Shown here one piece after another: positions 11,012 through 23,134 of a stretch of DNA of 64,000 nucleotides. The position numbers were made by a program, and so were the translations under genes. Each line of letters opens with the position of its first letter. Within the stretch, counting starts at the first letter, position 1. The notes beneath the pieces are model-generated. The model ran no database searches. It was not told the DNA's origin and saw nothing but the letters and a program-made list of their open reading frames with translations. Source of the DNA: Periconia sp. R9002 (taxonomy: Eukaryota > Ascomycota > Dothideomycetes > Pleosporales > Periconiaceae); NCBI GenBank assembly GCA_023627715.1, contig JAMAHW010000107.1:58639-122638 (forward strand), written 5' to 3'.

Positions 11012-12780
11012 ATGACCACCGAGATCAACAAGCCTGAGGCCGTGATGGTGGACGATTCTGCAGATGTTAAAAACATTGATGGATTGGGTACGGCGGAGAT
11101 GAAGAATGCTGTAGGATACAGAGAATACTTGGAAGCTATGGACCTTGAAGCTACGGAGAAAGAGGTAATCATTGTAGAATTCTCATATTCTAGGGATCAA
11201 ACTGACAGGGTTGATACAGAAAAAGTGGCTGAGATGGAAGATCGATCTGATCATCCTGCCCATGTTTCTCATTACACAAGCCCTGCAATTCATGGATAAA
11301 ACATCTCTGAATTACGCCAATTTATTTAGATATCAGAAGGCGTTGGGGCTCAAAGGCACACATTCCAACTATCTCTCTGCAAGTACGTAACATCCGCGAC
11401 ACATCCGTATCCTCAACTATATATCAACGGATCAATCGTGTAGTGGTGTATGCTGGATACTTCTTCGGTCAATACCCCTGTGGTTGGCTGATTGGACGCT
11501 ATCCAGCCCAGAAGGTCCTCGCCATAAGTACTCTGCTATGGGGCTTGACCGTGATCTCGATGACACAAGCTCATACCTACTCCAGCGCTCTAGCCATTCG
11601 ATTCATCATGGGTCTTTTCGAAGCTGCTGTCACACCAGGTCTCACCCCTATGACAGGATTCTGGTACACAAGAAGAGAAATCCCGCTCCGCCAGTGCATC
11701 TGGTATTCATCGCTCTGTTGGGGTGGTATCGTGGGCTCCTACATATCCACGGGCATCTCGAAACTTCCGGTGAACATGAAGCCAGAGCGATGGGAACTGA
11801 TCTTCTACATCCTGGGAGGAGCCACCTGCTTATGGGCTTTTGTCATTTTCTTCTTCATGGCAGACTCGCCATCCAACGCCGCCTTTTTGAACAAAAGACA
11901 GCGTCTTCTTGCAGTGAGACGGATTGCTGGTAACCAGACTGGTATCAAGAACAAGCACTTTGACAAGGGTCAAGTGTGGGCCGGGTTCACCGATCCCAAA
12001 ACACTCCTTCTATTCACTAGTGTGTTTTCCGCGGCAATTCCCAATGGTGTCGTCAACTCTTTCTCGACAATCATTATCCGCGACATGGGTTTCAGCACAA
12101 CCAAAACTACCCAGCTCAAGTCAGTGGGTGATGCTGTACAGATTGTCACTCTCATCATCGGAGGTTCAATTATCCTGAATGTCCCCAGCTGTACGTATCT
12201 TGCCGCTGCAAAATCCTGAACCAGCTAACGTATACTCAGCACGATTGACCACCGCCACCGTTGCTAACATTCTCTTCACGGTTGCAGCGCCGCTAATGGC
12301 TTATCTCCCACGGTCAAATACATGGGGTCGCCTCGTCTGCTTCTGGCTCGTGACCGCGCAGTCAATTGGTTTCACTGTCTCCTTGACGACTATCTCCTCA
12401 AACATGGGTGGTTATACACATCGGTCTCTTGCTAGTGCTCTGATCTTCACAGCATACTGCTGGGGCAACTTTGCTGGCCCTTTCGTCGTCAACCCGAAGC
12501 AAGCACCAGATTATGAGGGCGCCACCATTGGCCTTTTGGTTGGCTACTCTATCAAATTCGGGTGCCATTTAGCTCTTCTTGGTAAGTTATATCCCATTCG
12601 CACCTCGACATTGTGGGTTATTGAACGTATTTACTAATTCTTTTTCCAATAGCTTACATGCTGTTCACTAACACACGTCGCGATCGCGTCTATGGCCCGG
12701 CCAATAAAGAAGCTGGTGATGGAGCTGGTATGCGCGACCAGACTGAATTCGAGAACAAAGATTTCCGATACGTCTTGTAG
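11012..12780 (+). CDS. MFS anion:cation symporter (DAL5/allantoate-permease type)
   Basis: This plasma-membrane transporter has 510 residues in five exons, with introns at 11165-11219, 11383-11443, 12191-12239 and 12582-12652. The start MTTEINKPEA precedes a charged cytosolic N terminus of about 75 residues. The first helix contains ITQALQFMDKTSLNYA, which is diagnostic of the ACS family, as is GYFFGQYPCGWLIGRYPAQKVL. Further landmarks are RFIMGLFEAAVTPGL, FFMADSPSNAAFL after helix 6, and GGYTHRSLASALIFTAYCWGN in the second half. The C terminus ends in FENKDFRYVL, a common ending in this family. Members carry allantoate, vitamins or organic anions, and the substrate cannot be told from sequence. 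It is transcribed away from the dienelactone hydrolase and may import the substrate of that block. All splice joins keep frame and the protein appears intact. Confidence 0.92.
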
Positions 12781-13048
12781 GAGTATGCATCTAGCCAATA
12801 TCTCTAGAACTAAATCATATCGGAAGCAATTGATTCACTATTCATTTTTCCATGTCTCAATGACCAGCTGCCTGCGTGTATACAGCCATTGATTCGGTTA
12901 CTGTTGCGATGAACGTACTTCATTTCATTTCACAAAACCTAGGTAAGCACCTCCCATCTCCTCCTCTACTTCCCAACTCTCCAAGTGACACCAGCCCGTC
13001 CTTCCTCCGCCTTCCACCGCACTCCTCCATACCTCCACATAACCCAAC

Positions 13049-13098
13049 GGGGGGGGGGGGGGGGGGGCGGGGGGCGGGGGGGCNNNNNNNNNNCCCCC
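13049..13098. other. Poly-G tract, 10-N assembly gap and C-run
   Basis: A nearly unbroken G tract (13049-13083, with three single Cs) runs into ten Ns (13084-13093) followed by CCCCC. The G-on-left, C-on-right arrangement suggests a scaffold join across a homopolymer, and the G tract could form a quadruplex. The real length of the gap is unknown. Confidence 0.9.
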
Positions 13099-14211
13099 AA
13101 CCTCCTCAATCAACTCTCCATCCCCTGCTTCAAGCCCCCAACAACCACCCAACACCTAGCCAATGCAACCGCTCAACCCGAAACCCCAAGCCATCATGCT
13201 AACCCCTCACCCAGCCATAACAAAACCACACAACAGCCGACACTTCCCAACTAGGCAAGCACATTTCTCAATTCGTCAACCCCTTTCCTCGATCATCCAT
13301 CATCCATATTCGTTCTGTGTGCTCTGCCCACACACTGATCCTAGCGCTGGGGGAAACCAAAGAATCCAGGTCTCAGCCGTAATAAGCACGACCTGGGTTG
13401 ATAGACCCCACCTCTTCATCCACAAAATGAAACGTTTTCTAGAAACAGATGTCGGATAATATCTCTACGCACCAACCACCGATATAACGTCATCGTCGTC
13501 CGAGCGTCCCCGATTCAGAACCCCCAGGATACCACAACCGTTTTTTTGGTCGCTCTTTTTTTACCGAGATGAAAACCTAGGCGAGCGTCTAGCGTTTCAG
13601 AAAGACGGTTTTGGAGTATTGGAATTTCCGTTTTTGGGGGAGGGTGTTGTGTGGCGGTTTTTAGTTTTGGGGATGGGGGAGGAGAGAGGAGGGGGTCGAG
13701 AAGATTGGTTTTCTTCTCCCATTCATTGACTTACCGCTTAGAAGCTTGAGTGTCCTCCATAATCTTTAAACTTTGTGGATGAATTGATTGATGTTGAGAA
13801 ATGCGCGGTTTGTTGATTTCGAGCGGGCGAAGGGGTGTTGAATACGAGCCTCGCCACCTCCTATGTGAGTACGCCGCATCGCAAGCCGTCCTCCAACGTT
13901 GGCATCTCTTCCTTTCCTTACCCAACACGCAGTGGATATCCATATTTGTGAAGGTGGTTGCTACGCCACAATGAGGAAACTCCTGTTTTGGTTACATAAT
14001 TTACCACTACCAGGGGAGTGGGTAAAATGATCAACGACCTGGTTCGTGTTGCACTGGCCTAGAATGTTCTTTACGCGACGAGCTCTGATTGGGAGGCACG
14101 GCTTCAACACGTAAAAGAAAGAGTCATGTGTAACCAATAACTGTTGAAGTAATACATGGTATAGATGGCTCGGCTCGAATCAGTGTGGGGGAGTGTTGAT
14201 AGTCATTATGT

Positions 14212-14228
14212 GGGTTTGGCCCAAACCC
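14212..14228. repeat. 17-base palindrome
   Basis: GGGTTTGG-C-CCAAACCC is a perfect inverted repeat with a single central base. It lies about 1.2 kb upstream of the sugar transporter. It is a possible protein-binding site; no function is shown. Confidence 0.6.
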
Positions 14229-15467
14229 CAGACTGAACTGGTTTCACTGCGTTGATACTATCATGCATGGTACCGAGCCTACGCTAGCAGTGAGGGTTTG
14301 GATTCGGTGGATGTGTGGTTTACGCGAGCTTAAGGATTTAGGAGAGCATACGAGATCTATATAAGTAGGCGAGTTTCTGTCTTGAAGTGTGGTTTGTGTG
14401 TGATTTACGTGCGCAGCTGAAATTGTTCAGAACTACAGATTGCATCGTAAGACTCAGCTCACATGAAAAGCATGGTCTCGGATTGCAGGGTTCGCCAAAT
14501 GGTGCATGAATTGTTAATCATATCGAGAAAGCCCATCAATGGATGCTCATTTCTTTTGCCAGCCTGATGAAACGTATTATTTTCAAGTTGTAAGGATATG
14601 TCAAATCAAGGAAATATGTCCTGGAGAAGCAGGCGGTGGGGGGTATGTGACTCCAAGAGTCACGATATGCCATCGCATGAGGCACGAAACGGTAGTATTC
14701 ACCGGCACATCCCATTTAGGCCTAGCGCCATCTAAAACGCGGGGCATTTTCCCCAGACTTTGGCCGGATCGGGGAATCGCGTGACCTGCACATCACTATG
14801 CTTTACTTTAATTAATTAAAATAGATAAGGCTATGATGCACTTCCCACCACACACCTACCATCGACTCTAGCCAGTGGCTATACGACCCTTCTGGAAGCC
14901 TGTCGACTGCCAAAGTGCAGCTGTCCTTGCGCCTTGGTCTATGTAGTACTGGCGACCTTTTCTCCGTGGGATACTTACCTGGTACGCGGGCCCCTGTGTC
15001 CTTTTTGGTCACGAGCACTATATCCTCAACGCCGACCTTGGCCTGTTGAACGGCACAGCCGGTCGATCGCACCGCTTTCCGGTCCACTCATCGCAGCACC
15101 TGTAAATTGCCCAGGTATTCGGTACCGACGGAGCACCACACGATGGACGACGTTAGAGTGTGTGGCTCCTGTACCCTCTACCTCGCAGGAGTTGGTGTTG
15201 TAAAAAGGGCAGCGCAGCCACTTGAATTTGCAGATATTTACCCGCTCCACTATACAGAGCCAATGAACAAATCGAAACTCGGCATCCTTCTTTAGACAAA
15301 GGGCAACACATATACGATGGGTTGCTGATTTACCCAGTATTGTCCTCGTTTTGCCACACCCAACCCCCCAGTTGCGATCTGCCCTGTGCACCGTCGTACC
15401 GTTTCGTAAAGCAGTCTCGCATTTTTCTAGTTATATATACACGGCGTCGTCCGTTTGAGAGAGCGAG

Positions 15468-17273
15468 ATGAAAGAGCGCCCGTGGTCTTATCCGGTTTTC
15501 TATCCCAATCAGGAACTGCGATCGATGGATATGGATGATACAGTTCCCATTCGGCGGCGAACTGATGAAGAGATGTCACAACGCGACGTGCCACCCCCTA
15601 CGGTGGAGTTGGAGAAAGTGCAATGGATGAGGGATCCGGGGCTGAGGAAGCTTTACTTTTGGGCTTTCATCATTTGCATTGCTTCGGCGACAACTGGATA
15701 CGATGCGTGAGTAGAATGTGCCACATTGACTGGTAGAGGACTAATCGGATACAGATCTATGCTCAACAACCTTCGGATCCTGGAAACCTTCAAACATTAC
15801 TTTGATGATCCCCAAGGCCCTATGCTTGGTTTACTGACAGCGTTGTACTCTATCGGTTCCATCCTGTCTTTGCCAGTCACCCCATATGTAGCCGATCATT
15901 TTGGACGCAAAGCAGCCATGACCCTGGGATGCCTCGTCATGATAACTGGAGCCATCATCCAAGGCGCTGCCAAAAATTTGACCTTTTTCATGGCGGGCCG
16001 CTTCATGATGGGATTCGGGAACTCGCTTGCCCAGTTGTCCTCGCCATTGCTCCTCACCGAGCTCTGCCACCCTCAACACCGAGGCCGAGTCACCGCAATC
16101 TACAATTGCTTGTGGAATGTCGGGGCAATCATTTGCACCTGGCTCACCTTTGGCTCCAAGCGCATCAATAACGACTGGAGCTGGCGCGTACCGGCCCTCA
16201 CCCAAGCACTCCCTTCCATCGTACAACTCATCTTCATTGCCTTCATCCCAGAGTCTCCCCGTTGGCTGATCGCGAAGGGGCGCAACAAGGAAGCCCTCCA
16301 CATCCTCAGCAAATATCATGCGAACGGCAACCCGCGAAACGCCACCGTCCAATTCGAATACAACGAGATCCGAGAAACCCTCCGTTTGGAATTCCAGTAC
16401 CAAAAAACGTCTTCCTACCTGGACTTCTTCCGCACAAGAGGCAACAGAATCCGTCTCCTCCTTCTCGCATCCCTCGGTCTGTTCTCACAATGGTCAGGTA
16501 ACGGCTTAGTATCGTACTATGCGACCGACGTCTACGAGAGCATCGGCATCAAAGACACCGATCTGCAACTCATCTTCACAGGCGGACTAACAACGATGTC
16601 TCTCATCGTCTCGGTATCCTGCGCCATGCTCGTCGACCGCGTGGGACGGCGTCCGCTCTTCATTACCGCAACCGCATCCATGTGTGTGTGCTTCATCCTG
16701 TGGTCGTATGCATCGGCGCAGCAACAAGAAAAGCAGAGCATCCTTGCCGGCCGCGTCGTCATCGCGCTCATCTGGCTCTTCAACTTCGCGTATGCGCTCG
16801 CATGGACGGGGTTGCTGGTCGCGTATACGGTCGAGATTCTGCCGTTTAAGATCCGCGCAAAGGGTCTCATGGTCATGAATGTCTTCATCCAGGTATCTCT
16901 CGCTATCAATCAGTACGTCAATCCGCTGGGTTTCAAATACCTGAAGCCCGCATGGAAACTGTACACCATCTACGCTGTAAGTCGTTCCTTACCCTCACAT
17001 GAAACCTTTCTCAGCCTTCTCCTCAACCAAAAACATTCCTGCTAATGCGTTCGACGCGAATAGGTCGTCCTCTTCCTCGAACTCCTCTTCGTCTGCTACT
17101 TCTACATCGAAACGCGCGGTCCGACGCTCGAGGAGATCGCGCACATCTTCGACGCCGACGAGGTCAATGTGCACCACCTCGACCTCAAATCCGTCGAGAA
17201 CGTGCTCACGGCGGAGCGCGGGCAGAGAATCGGCGTCGTGCGATATGAAGACATACGCGTTGAGAAGTTATAA
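15468..17273 (+). CDS. MFS sugar transporter
   Basis: This is a plasma-membrane hexose/disaccharide-type transporter, 556 residues in three exons. Introns lie at 15707-15754 (joining GYDASMLNNL) and 16977-17063 (joining TIYAVVLFLELL). The start MKERPWSYP gives an ~70-residue cytosolic N terminus. Sugar-porter signatures seen are ADHFGRKAAM after helix 2, the PESPRWLIAKGR motif after helix 6, DRVGRRPLF after helix 8, and IETRGPTLEE near the end. Helix 1 has GYDASM, as in lactose/glucoside-type fungal porters, rather than the more common GYDQG. The protein is full length with 12 expected helices. It lies 2.7 kb from the ACS transporter and transcribes in the same direction. The sugar is not predictable. 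Confidence 0.92.
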
Positions 17274-18895
17274 TCCCAACCATCTCCCCTCTCTCTCATT
17301 TCTCTTTTCCCACCTCGAAACGCGACCCTGATCTACGACTCCATACTCTCTTTACGCATCATATTTCTTTCCTCTTTGCTTACTAGCATGTCATTTCTGT
17401 CAACCTACCTGTCTTGTTATTCAGCGAAGCTACACGAAACGAACGAATAAATAGTACAAAAAAATCTAATACAAACAATGTATAATCCATCACACGTACC
17501 TCCCTAACCAACCACACCTTCAAAAGAGAAGACACCACGGCAACAGAAAAAATCTCTCATGATAACAATAACTCCCCTGAAACTGCTGCCTACAGCCACA
17601 CCTTCAGGCGCGCAACTGCATATGCGTGCTTACTCTAAGTATCTCTTCGTCGGTGGTCACCGGTGTCATACCAGACTATACCTCTTCTCGGATTACAAAA
17701 GAAGTTAGGCTGCGATTTTTGTCCGATATTGTTAGGGCGCGATGACACCGCGTACGAGATGGGGGACGTGCTTTGGGATGTCTTTCAGTTTGTTTCATTA
17801 CGCGAGGTTTGCCTTGCCTCCTCACTCACCATGCAACGGTCGCCTCGTAGAAGAGGGGGAAAGTTGTGGATTTTTGATGTTGGTGTTTGGGGAATGCTTT
17901 TATGGGGAGAAAGATTTGGTATTGGTGAGCGATGATTGTGGTGCTGTGGGCGTGTTGAAAAGGTACTTTGAGACTTGCTCGCTTGCTATTGTTTTTGTAG
18001 CAAGGGGGCGGCAGGTCGGTCGTTAGGCCGGTCTCCGTTGAGAGAGGCAGGGCAGAACCGTCGTTTTTCGCGCGCGCGTTGTACAACCTATCAAATAATC
18101 TTTTTTGGTGGAGAACGTTATTGTGTCTGTGCCTCTTGGACGGAAGGAAGGAGGTAGGAGATATACGCTGCAACTTGGGGGGAATTTATTTCAGAAGACT
18201 ATATCGTGTATGGAGGTAGCGCGTTTCGTTGTAGACATATTCAATGTATTAATTTACAAAAAGGTATCAAGTACCTGCATATTATATGTAGTCAAGCTCG
18301 AGATTCTAAAGACGCTTTGCACCTCCATGTTCTCTTCCCCCATAAGCCCCCGATCACCAAAAAAGGCCCGGGCGTCTGGATCAAACAAGGAAGTAACCAG
18401 GTACATACGCAAGCTTCTCCCAATTCGCCGCCTAATTCCCTAATCTGAACTCCGAACCTTTGTCTCGGTCCAGTCCAGGCAGGAAGAACATAGCCAATTG
18501 TGCTCGTGCACTCCGTACATTACCGTATCTGGCGTATCGGGCGATGCTGGGAACCTTTCTGAGCTGAATGGGAGCGCTGAGCCACGGCCGTAAGCCTCCG
18601 ACATTTTGGATCCTGCCCATCCATCCATAACGTGAGGCGGCGGTTATTCCCGCCTCCGTTAAATACTCCTTTACCCCAAATTGCTCGCGTCGAGTCTTGG
18701 TCTTTTTTTGCAAGCCTTTGTATAATTTTGTCTGTACCTAATAATCCCGCGTTCACTCGTTCATTCGCTCGTTGTCGTCACGTTCATTACCTACCTACAC
18801 ACACTCGTTTTAACACTTGCTTCCTTATTGGGGATTTTAGTCGACATACACTCGTTCACGCCGCATAAACATACATACAAGCGTAGATAGTGGTC
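17274..18895. other. 1.6-kb intergenic region
   Basis: This region lies between two plus-strand genes. I see no gene in it. The last ~200 bases are rich in TC and CA and likely form the promoter and leader of the gene at 18896. Short frames such as 17826-18173 (-) lack recognisable content. Confidence 0.45.
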
Positions 18896-20103
18896 ATGGT
18901 CGCTCCTCAAGTGACTCCAGCACCAGCACTTCTCACTAGGAGCGATTTCTTCCGTGGACCATTGACATCCGTCTTCACACCTCCATCGTCCTGCTTCCAA
19001 TTAACTCGCTCTCAAGACAATTCAAACTTCTTCGCCGGCCATGGAGGGGATAGATACTTCGACCCTTCGTGCTATCCACCACCACCCTCGTCTGCGAAAT
19101 CGGATCTGCAGGATATGAAGTATTGGACCTCGTATTACTGTAAGACGCTTCCATCTATTCCGTCAAGGAGAAAGAAAGAAAGGAAAGAAAGAAACGAGAA
19201 AAATGGGCTGAGAAAGGATCAAGGCTAAAGACTTCGTACAGACAGTCCCGCAATATGCCCAAAAGGCTATTCCACCGTCGAAATCTTCCAAACCAACTTC
19301 CCCGGCTTCGAGAAATCCGACGGCGTACCCCTAGGCCCCGAAACCTCCGCCGGTCTCTGCTGCCCCTCGTAAGTCCACCTCCTCCCTGCCAACCCACCAC
19401 CGCCCATCCCTAATCAATCCCCCATCGCAGTGGCTACAGCTACTCCGCCCACGGGCACCTCTGCTCCTCCTCCATCACACCCAGCCAAGTCATCAGCTAC
19501 ATCGTCCCCACCACAACAGGACAATCCTGGAACCAAGGCAGCCTCACCACATCCACAGCGTCCGCAGGGAGCATTGTAATCGGCAACGGAATCCCCATCT
19601 GGTGGCAAAAAACCGACGAAGCGGTCCTCGCGCCAGCCCGCGCAGCCGCAACAGCACCTCCACAAACCGCCTCCTCCTCCGCAGCAAAAACCCCCTACGC
19701 AAACCCAACCCAAGCACCCCCCACCATCAACGACACCCCCTCCCCCAACAACGCCTCGAAAATCGGCATCGCGGTCGGCGTCGTCGTCTTCGTCGTCACC
19801 GTGCTGGCCGCCGTTCTGCTTTTCTTGCTGTACCGGAATAAAAAGAAAGCCGCGCGCGCAAAGCTCTACGGCACCGGGCGCAGCGCGGGGATTATCGACG
19901 CGGACGACGCTGGGTACCAGAAGTATCACTATGCAGGCGCGTATGACCGTTCTGCAAATGTGTCACCGGTTCCACCGAGTTATTATGATGCGAAGTTTGA
20001 TGCGACTCCGAAGAATGAGTTTGCGATTGGGGAGCTGGATGGGAGTGTTGGGACCAAGGTTTCGCCGTTGGAGTTGCCTGCTTCGAGTGTGCCGAGGAGG
20101 TGA
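18896..20103 (+). CDS. Single-pass membrane protein with Cys-containing N-terminal domain
   Basis: The product is 347 residues in three exons, with introns at 19140-19241 (102 nt, containing a purine-rich AAAGAAAG run) and 19369-19430. The first ~170 residues contain paired Cys motifs (DPSCYPPPP, AICPKGYST, GLCCPSGYSY, HLCSSS), consistent with a small disulfide-bonded extracellular domain. A Ser/Thr/Pro-rich stalk with SSSAAKTPYANPTQ follows. One strong membrane helix (KIGIAVGVVVFVVTVLAAV, near residues 233-257) is followed by LYRNKKKAARAK, placing the ~85-residue tail in the cytosol. No convincing N-terminal signal peptide is seen after MVAPQVTPAP, which is odd for this topology; an upstream exon is possible. 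The layout resembles fungal wall-sensor-like proteins, but I do not recognise the family. Confidence 0.75.
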
Positions 20104-20767
20104 GGTGGGCGGTTGTGGGTGTTGGTGGTTGGTACGGGAGAAGAGAGGGCGCTTTTTTCGGAAAGCGTTCTTCATGATGGATAAGTTCGGTGGAGATAGC
20201 TGCTGGAGCGAAGGACGAGACGTCGGAGTATCACATCGTACCGCGAGACAAGACATAAAATGTATCGACGACGGATGAACCGAGATGCACATTGTCTGGG
20301 TCAGGACAGGGTAGGTACTCTGTAATGTCATCATCAGTAGAAGTTGGACATAGTTTTATACCCAGACCCTCACTTTAGGAAACTTAGTTACCTGTACTCT
20401 CCTTATCTCCTTTTCATTTTTCCAGCGTCTAGAGCGGTTTTTCGGCATCTGTTAGCGTTCTTTGAATTTAGGTACACGTATGTAGCATTGATAGCGTTGA
20501 AGTTTATATATATTTAGTTGGTATGTGTTGATGTAATGACATTCTTACTCTTCTTCTTCTTCTTTTTTCTCGCTGGCAAATTGCAGCGAATTGAAACATC
20601 ACCCTGTCCGCAGACACCATCCATCACCCAAAAAAAAAACTCATCACGTAAACTAAGATCACCACGGACACACTTGATCAACACCAATTAGATTCCTATA
20701 AACATCAAAACTTCCAAAGTGCAGAACCCTCATTAACACGGTAAAAAAGCCATCCAGAAGACCGATC
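20104..20767. other. Intergenic region between convergent genes
   Basis: Two genes end here tail-to-tail. The stretch holds their 3' regions and a TTC-rich run near 20550-20570. No coding sequence is recognisable. Confidence 0.45.
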
Positions 20768-21728
20768 CTACAACCCCCCAAAAACCTCCACAACCGCCTT
20801 CGCCGTGCTCGCAGCAGACTGCGGATTCTGCCCCGTGACAAGGCGTCCATCGACGACGTGGAAGTCGTCCCATACGCCCTCGCTCCTGACATCTGTATCA
20901 CCAATCCCATTAGCAAACTACTCTTCAACACAACAACCAGAGACTCTCCCTCGAAAGAGGAGGGGGGGTAGAAAAAAAAAACTTACAAGTCGCACCCAAC
21001 TTCTCAGCCACCTCATCCACCAACGGTTCCTTCCATTCCCTCAACGTCTCAAACACGCCCATCTCGTGCTCGGCCTGCGTGGTGAAGCCGGTGATTTTCT
21101 TGCCTTTGATGAGAGGGGCGGAGGTGGTGGGGTCGATTAGGTTGGCGAAGATGGCGGGGCCGTGGCAGCTTTGGTATATGTTAGTGAGGGAAGATGGGAG
21201 AGGGAGGGGGTAGGAGAAGGGAGGTGGAGGGGAAAAGACTCACACCGACGAAACAATCCCTCCATTCTTATAAATCGTCGCCGCGAGAGCTTGGAGCGAC
21301 TTTGCGTGCGGGAAATCAATGAGAGCGGCGTGCCCCGCTGAGGCGAAGAAGATGCCAAACTAGACACACATCAACGTCAGCCAAAAACAACTCTCTCCTT
21401 TCCCCCTCCCCCCAAAGAAGTCACTCACCTCCTCCGCATCCAAACTCTCCGCCTTCCTATTCCGATCCAGCTCGGCGCGGAACTCGGACGTCGTATCCTC
21501 ATACTGCTTCCTATCCTCGGGACTCATGAAACCGTCGGTTAAACTGAGGCTGTCGGGGCTCCAGTGCCCGGCTTCGCTCGCGATGGTGACTTCGAAGCCC
21601 GCGGCGCGGAAGACGTTGTAGGGGTGCTGGGCTTCGCCGATGAAGACGCCGGTGTAGCCGTCGGAGAGGGGCGCGCGGGCGGAGGTTACGGCGATGAGGG
21701 CGCGTTTGGGGAGGGTGGTTGATGGCAT
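20768..21728 (-). CDS. DJ-1/PfpI family protein (Hsp31-like)
   Basis: This is a class I glutamine-amidotransferase-like protein of the DJ-1 superfamily. Fungal Hsp31-like members act as glutathione-independent glyoxalases or stress chaperones. The 240 residues come from four exons, with introns at 21360-21428, 21169-21243 and 20893-20986. The nucleophile is in GIVSSVCHGPAIF, the conserved Cys-His-Gly elbow, whose codon for Val spans an intron. The early strand RALIAVTSARAPL and GEAQHPYNVFRAAGFEVTIAS are typical, as are AGHAALIDFPHAKSLQ and LVTGQNPQSAASTAKAV near the end. Length and ends are normal for the family. The start at 21728 is directly before the first beta strand. The closest activity (D-lactate-forming methylglyoxal detoxification) is an inference from the family. 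Confidence 0.9.
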
Positions 21729-23134
21729 TTTTTCTGGTTTTTGGGGGGTAGGAGTGGATTGAGGGTGTTGGTGATTGGGTTGATTGATGGAAGGTGTGGA
21801 CGGGGATGAAGTGAAGTGAAGTGAAGTGGTGGTGAAGAGAGAAAAGTGTGAAGTACTTTGATTGATGGGTTGGTGTTTGGGATGTGTTTGAGGATGTGTG
21901 TGGAGATGTGCTCTTTTATATACATATGTATATATCAATTCATCTTTGTATTCGTTATATCATCACTCCACATCATTACTCACTCCAGTCCATTCCATCA
22001 ATCCAATCCATTCCATTCCATCCCCAACACCACCCCTCAAGCTCCTTCGTAAACACGCTTACCCAAGCAAACACGAACCTGCACGCCAAACAAATTACTA
22101 ACAAATCCCCTCAACTCATTCCTTGATTCTATAAATATTACCGAATCGGGACAACAGTGGTTGCTGCACGCTAAGGATGAATAAGCGAACGGGCTTAGCG
22201 AGCTTGGCGAGAGGTTTGTTGTGTAAAAGAGGGAAAGGAAAATTGCCGCTTTGGGATGGTGGGGTGGCGGGGATGTTGTGGAGTTAGGCAGCGGTATTAA
22301 CATTGATAGATACCTAGGTAGGTAGGTAGGTAGGTGAAACTTGACTGTTGTCCGGATGTGGTAAATTATTTGGATCTAGCGAGCGCTGGTTGTTTGTTCT
22401 CGTGCGAAAAAAAGGATGTTACAGACGTAGAAGTGTTTTGAGTGTTGGCTTAATTGGGGAATTTTTGAATTGTGCTAGATGTGCTCGTGAGTGTGTGCAC
22501 TTCCATCAGACCGACATGTTTTATGAAATCAATCGGTGCAGTGCACATATGAATAGTATGCTGCCACAACTCAGTAGCCTCACTCTAAGTCTACGTACAG
22601 CAACGACTATTTTTATAGAAGGTTTGATTCCGTATACATAGGTGGGTCAAAATGAGGTGCGTGTGCAAATGGGCAAACTGAATCACGACATCACTTTCGG
22701 TACATAGCACCACGTAAACATATTCATTGGCGTTATTTTCATTTCTTTCTCTCCAGTTGTCCATGATTAAAAGTACTCAGTAAAAGGAAGAAAGGGGGGT
22801 ATCATATTAGAACATATTCCGCACAGCATCAACCTCCTCCGAGCTCTTAGCCTCCCTCAGTAAAGGTTTGTACAGAAGGAGCCCATGTTCTTTGTGAGGA
22901 AAGAAACACTCAATGAGGAGAAAACGCCGATATAAAAAAGAAGAGAAAATCGCCCACACGTATGAAACCGTGGGTACAAGTCGCACTGAAATCCCCGCAG
23001 CCACCAGAAAGATCCCCCAGAAATGCTCTAGCGTACTACCGGCTTTGCCACAGGTATTCCGTCCGACGCCATCGAAAATAAAACACCGTCAAATAGTCAC
23101 AATGTGAAAGACATCACAATGGAAGATTGAGCCG
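21729..23134. other. 1.4-kb intergenic region with an AGGT microsatellite
   Basis: Upstream of the DJ-1 gene there is an (AGGT)5 tract at 22316-22335 and TCCATTCCATT-rich sequence near 21990-22025. No gene is recognisable; short frames on both strands are compositionally biased. Confidence 0.45.
22316..22335. repeat. (AGGT)5 microsatellite
   Basis: Five tandem AGGT units are read directly from the sequence. It is a candidate variable-number marker with no known function. Confidence 0.85.

Larger units (their letters stand above)
12781..15467. other. 2.7-kb intergenic region with an assembly gap
   Basis: I see no gene with recognisable domains. The region holds the G-run and N gap (13049-13098) and a 17-base palindrome (14212-14228). 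Its last part is presumably the promoter of the sugar transporter. Short frames at 14539-14784 and 15026-15391 show no coding character. Confidence 0.45.

Noticed and set aside
15831..16403. 190-codon frame antisense to the sugar transporter
   Set aside because: It overlaps conserved transporter exons and has no recognisable motif.
19414..19929. 171-codon minus-strand frame in the 18.9-20.1 kb gene
   Set aside because: Gly/Cys-rich shadow of the Pro/Ser stalk region of the plus-strand gene.
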